6,473 nt of DNA from DASZZZ01 sp036260375 (GTDB lineage: Bacteria > Actinomycetota > CADDZG01 > WHSQ01): contig DASZZZ010000056.1 in assembly GCA_036260375.1 (NCBI GenBank), positions 1-6,473 on the forward strand, given 5' to 3'. The notes under the pieces were generated by a model. It did no database searches. It saw nothing but the letters and a program-made list of their open reading frames with translations, and was not told the origin of the DNA. Made by a program: the position numbers and the translations under genes. Shown here one piece after another: positions 1 to 6,473 of the stretch. Numbering within the stretch: position 1 is the stretch's first letter; each line of letters begins with the position of its first letter.

Positions 1-125
1 AGCGCGATCGCGGCGAGCACCGGGCTCAGCGCGACGAGCAGCAGCGTCGAGCCGACGAGAACGAGGAGCGTCGCTGCCGGCGGAACCGAGAAACGCCCGC
101 GTCCCGGCCGCGACCGCCCCTGCAA
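1..125 (-). CDS. Start of an unrecognised membrane protein (partial, runs off left edge)
   Basis: The minus strand reads as an open frame of about 41 codons whose third positions are almost all G or C, while the other frames lose that bias. The predicted peptide starts with a basic stretch (QGRSRPGRGRF) followed by a long hydrophobic run (TLLVLVGSTLLLVALSP, then VLAAIAL), as in an N-terminal membrane anchor with a cytoplasmic basic flank. The proposed start is TTG at 125, two codons after the stop of the preceding small gene and in the same frame. No clear ribosome site precedes it, so translation may be coupled to the upstream gene. An ATG at 130 overlaps the upstream stop, but its frame becomes Arg/Ala-rich with T-ending codons and looks non-coding. 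Only the N-terminus is visible, so no family can be named. Confidence 0.5.
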   Translation of the reverse strand, partial: MQGRSRPGRGRFSVPPAATLLVLVGSTLLLVALSPVLAAIA

Positions 126-128
126 GCA

Positions 129-302
129 TCAGCGCATCACGAGCGCGACCAGCACGGGGACGAGCTCGGCGACGTCGGCCGGCAAGGACCCGTCCCGGGC
201 ATATGCGGCGAGCCGAACGAGCAGGAGCAGCACGACGCCCGCCGCGAACCCGGCCGTAGCCGACCGGCTCCTCGCGCGCCAGGAGCCCTCGACGGCGCGC
301 AC
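129..302 (-). CDS. Small hydrophobic membrane protein, 57 residues
   Basis: This short gene starts with GTG at 302, 19 bases after the acnA stop, with GAGGG at 309-313 six bases upstream, and ends with TGA at 129-131. Codon third positions are mostly G or C. The peptide has a basic N-terminus (SWRARSRSATAG), a hydrophobic segment at about residues 15-35 containing GVVLLLLVRLAAY, a short polar loop (ARDGSLPAD) and a second hydrophobic stretch at about 44-56 (VAELVPVLVALVM). It is probably an inner-membrane protein with one or two spans. The tight spacing to acnA suggests co-transcription. I do not recognise a family. The next open stretch continues in the same frame just after the TGA, so it could instead be the first part of one membrane-protein gene broken by that stop. 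Confidence 0.5.
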   Translation of the reverse strand: MRAVEGSWRARSRSATAGFAAGVVLLLLVRLAAYARDGSLPADVAELVPVLVALVMR

Positions 303-321
303 CTGCGACCCTCGCGGGCTC

Positions 322-3006
<2,685 letters not shown>

Positions 3007-3010
3007 CGGT

Positions 3011-3017
3011 CCTCCTT
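3011..3017 (-). promoter_or_regulatory. Ribosome binding site of acnA
   Basis: The minus strand reads AAGGAGG followed by ACCG and the ATG at 3006. It is a near-perfect match to the 16S rRNA tail. The four-base spacing is slightly short but workable. It decides the start against the in-frame GTG at 3111. Confidence 0.8.
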
Positions 3018-3084
3018 GGCGTCGAGCCGCGCCGTCGCGGGGACCCGGCGGGCTCGCGACCGCGGGACGGCGGGGCCAGCGACC

Positions 3085-3090
3085 ATGATA
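3085..3090 (-). promoter_or_regulatory. Candidate -10 box of an acnA promoter
   Basis: On the minus strand TATCAT matches five of six bases of the TATAAT consensus and sits in TGAATATCATGG, the only AT-rich patch in the 151-base gap before acnA. It would give a leader of about 70 bases. No convincing -35 hexamer lies 16-18 bases upstream; that position is occupied by the edge of the GC hairpin at 3108-3141. The leader can also fold: GTCGCG at 3034-3039 pairs with CGCGAC at 3055-3060, though such stems are common at this GC content. The assignment rests on composition and position only. Confidence 0.3.
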
Positions 3091-3107
3091 TTCACCGTTC
3101 CAGCGCG

Positions 3108-3141
3108 CCACGGCCGTCCCGCCGCGGGACCGCGGCCGTGG
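3108..3141. repeat. Strong GC-rich inverted repeat between the lipoprotein gene and acnA
   Basis: CCACGGCCG (3108-3116) is perfectly complementary to CGGCCGTGG (3133-3141), giving a 9-bp outer stem. TCCCG (3117-3121) pairs with CGGGA (3125-3129) as a 5-bp inner stem with a CCG loop, leaving a three-base bulge at 3130-3132. It lies 17 bases past the lipoprotein stop and upstream of the candidate acnA -10 box. It could stop transcription leaving the lipoprotein gene, but no T-run follows on the minus strand. As a DNA palindrome it could also be an operator, since it covers the expected -35 region. CCGCGGGAC within it (3122-3130) recurs at 3060-3068. Confidence 0.5.
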
Positions 3142-3157
3142 GCGTGAAGCGTGCTGG

Positions 3158-4303
3158 TCAGCCGGAGATCTGGCTCTCGAGGTCCGGGCACTGGTCCCGG
3201 AGCTGCTCGATCGCCTGTTGCACCGTCGCCTTCGGCTGGCCCTTCAGCTGGTCGGCGATCTGCCGGCAGATCGCCTCGGTGCCTCCCGCGCCGCCACCGT
3301 CGCCCTCGGCGGGCTCGGTGCCGGTGTCGGTCTCGGTGCCCATGCCCCCGAGGAAGCCCTGCATGAGCTGCTGGACGTCGACCGTCACCGCGTCCTCGGG
3401 CGCCTCGACCGACACCTCGCCCTCCTCCAGCGCCAAGCGCAGCGCGATGCGCCCGTCGGGAACGTCGACCGGCTCGTCGGCGAAGCGGGCGAACTGCAGC
3501 ACGTCGAGCTCGATCTGCGTCAGCTGGTCGCCGTCGACCCACAGGTCGACGCTGACGTCCTCGTCGGGCACCTGGCTCGTCGGCGGCATCTGGGCCCCCG
3601 CCTGCCCGAGACTCTGCATCGCCTCCGCGAAGCCCTCGTAGGCGTCGCGCAGCGAGATCGTCGCGACGACGTGGTCTCCGACGTCGTCGGAGCCCTCGAA
3701 CGACATGCGAGAGCTGCGCTCGAGCGCGTCGACGAGCTCGTTCTGCAGCTTGCGCTGCTGGGCGGTCAGCTCCTGCGACACGCCCGCGGCCTGGCTCAGC
3801 TGGTCGAGGCCCTCGAGCCCGATCCACTCGCCCTGCAGCGCCGGCTCGACGAAGTCCATGCCCTGCGCCGACGCCTGCTGCGCGACCGCGTCGAGCTGCG
3901 ACGTGTCGGCGCCGAACGTGTCGGCGAGCGCCTCGACCTCGGCCCGGGCGTACAGCGTCGACCCGACGACGCGCAGCTCGACGGCGTTGTCGACGCCGGC
4001 GACGTCGGCCGTGATCTCGGCCTGCGAGTCCTCGACGTTCTCGGCGTTGTTGCCGGCGAACGTTATCGACGACTCGACGATCTGGTTGGCCTGCTCCTCG
4101 CTGATCTCTCCCTCCGACAGCTCGACCAGCTGCGACGCGTCGGCCGCGAGGCTCACCGTCACCGTCATGCCCTCGGCCTGCGACAGGTTGTCGAGCGCGT
4201 TGGTGACGGCGTCCTTGGGGTTCTCCTCGGCGCTGGGCCCGTCGTCGGCGCACGCCGACAGCACGAGGGCGCACGCGGCCAGCGCGGTCAGCAGCTTGCG
4301 CAT
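3158..4303 (-). CDS. Secreted lipoprotein, LppX/LprG-like (LolA-like fold) with a cysteine-pair C-terminal tail
   Basis: Encodes 381 residues with a classic lipoprotein signal: MRKLLTALAACALVLSAC, where LSAC is the lipobox and Cys18 the predicted lipidated residue, followed by acidic ADDGPSAEE. The ATG at 4303 is preceded by GGAG seven bases upstream; an in-frame start at 4330 would put nine extra residues before the signal and is unlikely. The body (about 19-318) alternates helices and strand-like stretches such as NAVELRVVGSTLYARAEV and DVSVDLWVDGDQLTQIEL, the pattern of actinobacterial LppX/LprG proteins, which bind or carry lipids at the cell envelope. Here the lipid role is inference. 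Residues 321-344 form a Gly/Thr/Glu-rich linker. It leads to a short helical tail with Cys346 and Cys372, which may form a disulfide outside the cell. The gene diverges from zwf. Confidence 0.8.
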   Translation of the reverse strand: MRKLLTALAACALVLSACADDGPSAEENPKDAVTNALDNLSQAEGMTVTVSLAADASQLVELSEGEISEEQANQIVESSITFAGNNAENVEDSQAEITADVAGVDNAVELRVVGSTLYARAEVEALADTFGADTSQLDAVAQQASAQGMDFVEPALQGEWIGLEGLDQLSQAAGVSQELTAQQRKLQNELVDALERSSRMSFEGSDDVGDHVVATISLRDAYEGFAEAMQSLGQAGAQMPPTSQVPDEDVSVDLWVDGDQLTQIELDVLQFARFADEPVDVPDGRIALRLALEEGEVSVEAPEDAVTVDVQQLMQGFLGGMGTETDTGTEPAEGDGGGAGGTEAICRQIADQLKGQPKATVQQAIEQLRDQCPDLESQISG

Positions 4304-4339
4304 GGGATGGCTCCAATCGTCGGGGGGCAACGTCCGTCC

Positions 4340-4369
4340 AGTATCGGTTAGATGGCGTCCAACGGTAAA
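4340..4369 (-). promoter_or_regulatory. Candidate promoter of the lipoprotein gene
   Basis: On the minus strand TTTACC (4364-4369, four of six matches to TTGACA) and GATACT (4340-4345, four of six matches to TATAAT) are separated by 18 bases. Initiation near 4333 would give a leader of about 30 bases containing the GGAG ribosome site at 4311-4314. This is the least GC-rich part of the 142-base divergent gap between the lipoprotein gene and zwf. I found no comparably good plus-strand promoter for zwf there. Confidence 0.4.
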
Positions 4370-4434
4370 CGGGGTCTGTGCCGTCGGCTACGTTGGCGGT
4401 GACGCGGCGGCGCCCGCCCCGCGCCCGAGCCGAC

Positions 4435-4440
4435 AGGAGG
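4435..4440 (+). promoter_or_regulatory. Ribosome binding site of zwf
   Basis: AGGAGG lies five bases before the GTG at 4446. It decides the start of zwf, because the frame stays open far upstream as the shadow of the lipoprotein gene. Confidence 0.8.
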
Positions 4441-4445
4441 AGCGC

Positions 4446-5918
4446 GTGCCCGCCGTCCCGCGTGGCGACGACCACGTCATCGTGATCTTCGGCGCGAACG
4501 GCGATCTGTCGCGGCGCAAGCTCGTGCCGGCGCTGTTCCACCTCTTCGTCGAGGGGCTCATGCCCGAGCGGTTCCGCGTCGTGGGGAACTCGCGCTCCGG
4601 CATGACCGACGCCGAGTTCCGCGAGTTCGCGCGCGACGCGGTGCGCGAGTTCTCGCGCTGCGATCCGTCGGGAGACGCGTGGGACGAGTTCGCGGCGCGC
4701 CTGTCGTACGTGTCGCACGACTTCGGGCCCGAGTCGAGCGAGCCGGTGCGCGATGCGATCGAGCGCGCCGAGCGCGACGTCGGCGGCTCGCCGCGACGGC
4801 TGTTCTACCTGTCGGTGCCTCCGGGTGCGTTCGCGACGATCACGGAGGGCCTTGCCAAGACGGGCCTGACCGACCGCGCTCGCGTCGTGTACGAGAAGCC
4901 GTTCGGAACCGATCTCGAGTCGTTCCACGCGCTCGACGCCGCGGTGTCGAGCGCGCTGGACGAGTCGCAGATCTACAGGATCGACCACTACATGGGCAAG
5001 GAGACCGTCCAGAACATCCTCGCCCTGCGCTTCGCCAACGGGATGTTCGAGCCGGTGTGGAACCGGCTCCACATCGACCACGTGCAGATCGACGTCCCCG
5101 AGACGCTCGGCATCGGGACGCGCGCGGGGTTCTACGAGCGCACGGGCGCGCTGCGCGACATGGTCGTGACGCATCTGTTCCAGGTGCTGAGCTTCATAGC
5201 GATGGAGCCGCCCGTGTCGCTGCGGCCGAAGGCGCTCATCGACGAGAAGGCGAAGGTGTTCGAGTCGATGGCGCCGATCCGCTGCGAGGACGTCGTACGG
5301 GGGCAGTACGACGGCTACCTGGACGAGGACGGCGTCGATCCGCGCTCGGAGACGGAGACGTTCGTCGCGGTGCGCGCGTTCGTCGACAACTGGCGGTGGG
5401 AGGGCGTCCCCTTCTACCTGAGGACGGGCAAGCGCATGCCGGAGCAACGCTCGGTCGTCACGCTCGCGTTCCGCAGGCCGCCGAGCCGGATGTTCCGCGA
5501 CCTGCCGGAGCACTCGGAGTTCGACCACGACTACCTCGCGCTCGAGCTGGGAGGGCCGAGCGAGGGCGTGTCCGCGACGTTCCTCGCGAAGCTACCCGGT
5601 CCCACGATCGAGCTGTGGCCCGCGCGCATGGAGTTCCGTTACGAGGGCTCGTTCGGGTCGCACCTCATCGAGGCGTACGAGCGCCTCATCCACGACGCGA
5701 TCATCGGCGACCCGTCGCTGTTCACGCGCGCCGACGGCATCGCGCGGACGTGGGAGATCGTCGCCGACGTGCTGCGCGATCCGCCGCCGCTGCACCGGTA
5801 CCCGCAGGGGGCGTGGGGGCCGCAGGCCGCCCACGAGCTGATCGCGCCGCAGCAGTGGCGCCTGCCAGATCGCGACCCTGTCGCGGCGCGCCGGGCCGCG
5901 GCGGCGCCGGACGCCTGA
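4446..5918 (+). CDS. zwf: Glucose-6-phosphate 1-dehydrogenase
   Basis: Encodes a cytoplasmic enzyme oxidising glucose 6-phosphate to 6-phosphogluconolactone with NADP+ (or NAD+), the entry to the oxidative pentose phosphate and Entner-Doudoroff routes. The 490-residue length is normal. The N-terminal dinucleotide-binding loop is FGANGDLSRRK (15-25). EKPFG (150-154) and RIDHYMGKETVQN (from 178) form the active site, with Asp180 and His181. His243 in DMVVTHLFQVL is the expected general base, followed by AMEPP. The C-terminal region has FYLRTGKRMPE and ends in a low-complexity Arg/Ala tail (AARRAAAAPDA). Methionine in DHYMGKE replaces the commoner leucine, a mild change. The start is GTG with a strong ribosome site. 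No opcA, tal, tkt or pgl neighbours are present, unlike the clustered layout of many actinobacteria. A DsbA-like gene follows 65 bases downstream. Confidence 0.97.
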   Translation: MPAVPRGDDHVIVIFGANGDLSRRKLVPALFHLFVEGLMPERFRVVGNSRSGMTDAEFREFARDAVREFSRCDPSGDAWDEFAARLSYVSHDFGPESSEPVRDAIERAERDVGGSPRRLFYLSVPPGAFATITEGLAKTGLTDRARVVYEKPFGTDLESFHALDAAVSSALDESQIYRIDHYMGKETVQNILALRFANGMFEPVWNRLHIDHVQIDVPETLGIGTRAGFYERTGALRDMVVTHLFQVLSFIAMEPPVSLRPKALIDEKAKVFESMAPIRCEDVVRGQYDGYLDEDGVDPRSETETFVAVRAFVDNWRWEGVPFYLRTGKRMPEQRSVVTLAFRRPPSRMFRDLPEHSEFDHDYLALELGGPSEGVSATFLAKLPGPTIELWPARMEFRYEGSFGSHLIEAYERLIHDAIIGDPSLFTRADGIARTWEIVADVLRDPPPLHRYPQGAWGPQAAHELIAPQQWRLPDRDPVAARRAAAAPDA

Positions 5919-5941
5919 CGCGCGCGGCTCCGCCCGGCGCG
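5919..5941 (+). terminator. Weak GC hairpin directly after zwf
   Basis: CGCGC (5921-5925) pairs with GCGCG (5937-5941), with an inner GGC/GCC stem (5926-5928 with 5932-5934) and a two-base bulge. No T-run follows, so it is not a standard intrinsic terminator. Stems of this size arise often at this GC content, and zwf and the next gene may be co-transcribed through it. Confidence 0.2.
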
Positions 5942-5970
5942 AGGATCGAGGGAACGAGAGGGTCGTACCG

Positions 5971-5980
5971 GGAGGTGATC
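5971..5980 (+). promoter_or_regulatory. Ribosome binding site of the DsbA-like gene
   Basis: GGAGGTGATC is an exact ten-base complement of the conserved 16S rRNA 3' end, eight bases before the ATG at 5984. It strongly supports that start codon. Confidence 0.8.
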
Positions 5981-5983
5981 GCG

Positions 5984-6473
5984 ATGGCGGAACGCGTCCG
6001 CTTCCACTTCGATCCCGTGTGCCCGTGGGCGTGGCAAACGGCGTTGTGGATGGCCGGGCTCGAGGACCGCGGTGAGGTCGAGGTCGAGTGGCGGCTGTTC
6101 AGCCTCCAGCTCGTCAACGCCGACGGCGACAACCCGCTCGCCGACCGGCACGCGGCCGGGACGCGCGCGCTGCGCGCGCTCGCGCTCGTCCGCCGCGAGG
6201 TCGGAAACGACGGCGTCGCGCGCGTCTACCGCGCGCTCGGGACGCGCGTCCACGACCGCGACGAGGGCATGACCGACGACGCGGTGCGCGGCGCGCTGTC
6301 CGACGCGGGCCTCGATCCCGACCTCGTCGAGCAGCGAGGCGACCCGCTCGGCGGCCTTGCGCTCACCCGTGGCCTCGCCGTTGCCGTAGTTGGACGTGTC
6401 GATCCGGATCAGCTCGCTGCAGAGCTCCACGACCTCGGCCGCGGGGTCGTAGGAGGGCTCCGGTCGCGAGTCC
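5984..6473 (+). CDS. DsbA-family thioredoxin-fold protein, mycothiol-nitroreductase-like, broken after about residue 117
   Basis: The first 117 codons read as a DsbA-fold protein: a beta strand (RVRFHFDP), then the active-site motif CPWAW at 13-17, an amphipathic helix, EVEWRLFSLQLVNAD and a helical insert (DDAVRGALSDAGLDPDLVEQ). The order and wording resemble the actinobacterial Rv2466c-type mycothiol-dependent nitroreductase/oxidoreductase group and, more distantly, FrnE/hydroxychromene-carboxylate isomerase proteins. I infer a cytosolic thiol-redox role. Cys13 is present but the position of the second CXXC cysteine is Ala16, giving a monothiol site. The family usually has about 200 residues and continues to a cis-proline loop (GTPT-like), which is absent. 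From about 6337 the frame stays open to the window edge but encodes RGDPLGGLALTRG..., the antisense of an M20 peptidase gene, so that part is not real protein. zwf lies 65 bases upstream on the same strand. Confidence 0.75.
   Translation, partial: MAERVRFHFDPVCPWAWQTALWMAGLEDRGEVEVEWRLFSLQLVNADGDNPLADRHAAGTRALRALALVRREVGNDGVARVYRALGTRVHDRDEGMTDDAVRGALSDAGLDPDLVEQRGDPLGGLALTRGLAVAVVGRVDPDQLAAELHDLGRGVVGGLRSRV
6305..6340. other. Head-to-head gene junction (probable chimera or inversion breakpoint)
   Basis: On the plus strand this stretch completes AGLDPDLVEQ of the DsbA-like protein. On the minus strand it reads SLLDEVGIEAR of the M20 peptidase. Both readings look right for about 30 bases, and only one is right on either side. 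The codon boundaries of the two strands coincide. The join must lie within this interval, perhaps at a short shared sequence. A natural gene pair cannot be arranged so, because the C-terminal part of each gene would have to occupy the N-terminal part of the other. Confidence 0.7.
6305..6473 (-). pseudogene. N-terminal fragment of an M20-family metallopeptidase (start off right edge)
   Basis: Reading the minus strand from the edge gives ...YDPAAEVVELCSEL, then IRIDTSNYGNGEATGERK, then AAERVASLLDEVGIEAR. This is the characteristic N-terminus of M20 peptidases (ArgE/DapE/ACY1/CPG2 relatives), zinc enzymes that hydrolyse acylated amino acids or small peptides. IDTSNYG with a following G-E-R/K-A-A-E helix is typical of actinobacterial members. 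The true start codon probably lies beyond 6473; GTG at 6430 falls inside the conserved helix and is too late. After about residue Arg at 6305-6307 the match stops, and the frame continues as the shadow of the DsbA-like gene and then zwf. About 400 residues, including all zinc ligands, are missing. The fragment is therefore cut by the same junction that cuts the DsbA-like gene. Confidence 0.75.

Noticed and set aside
3007..3111. Upstream in-frame extension of acnA by 35 residues (GTG at 3111)
   Set aside because: The added residues do not resemble aconitase N-termini, the start lies inside the hairpin, and the ATG at 3006 has a near-perfect ribosome site.
4365..4394. Plus-strand promoter for zwf using TACGTT (4389-4394) as -10 box
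   Set aside because: Only three of six bases match and there is no -35 hexamer at a suitable distance.
3705..4445. Upstream in-frame extension of zwf
   Set aside because: It runs antisense through the lipoprotein gene. The GTG at 4446 has AGGAGG five bases upstream and yields a normal-length enzyme.
5639..6430. A 263-residue minus-strand protein beginning with the M20 peptidase motif
   Set aside because: Only about the first 42 residues (before 6305) are peptidase-like; the remainder is the shadow of the DsbA-like gene and zwf, so the protein as a whole is not real.

Overview
The window is high-GC DNA (roughly 70% by eye, with G or C at most third codon positions), probably from an actinomycetote chromosome. 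The evidence is a lipobox protein of the LppX/LprG kind, a DsbA-fold protein resembling the mycothiol-dependent nitroreductase group, an actinobacterial-style M20 peptidase N-terminus and strong AGGAGG ribosome sites. I cannot place it below phylum level; a deep-branching lineage is possible.

Layout. On the minus strand, reading from about 4370 down to 1, there is a candidate promoter, a 381-residue secreted lipoprotein gene (3158-4303), a 151-base gap holding a strong GC hairpin and a possible acnA promoter, a full-length aconitase gene acnA (322-3006), a 57-residue membrane protein gene missed by length filters (129-302), and the start of a further membrane protein that runs off the left edge (1-125). 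On the plus strand, diverging from the lipoprotein, is a complete glucose-6-phosphate dehydrogenase gene zwf (4446-5918), then the 5' part of a DsbA-family thioredoxin-fold gene (from 5984).

The right end is abnormal. After about codon 117 of the DsbA-like gene (about 6305-6340) the sequence changes to the N-terminal coding sequence of an M20 metallopeptidase on the opposite strand, running off the right edge. Two gene starts point at each other and neither has its C-terminal part. This is best explained as a chimeric join (assembly or amplification artefact, or a real inversion breakpoint), and it is the main thing to check.

Functionally, the two enzymes are central carbon metabolism: the citrate-to-isocitrate step of the TCA cycle and the NADPH-producing entry to the oxidative pentose phosphate pathway. 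NADPH supply would suit a thiol-redox neighbour, but that link is inference. zwf stands without opcA, tal, tkt or pgl beside it in this window. I found no tRNA, rRNA, CRISPR array, insertion sequence or phage feature, and nothing that I would call a new system.
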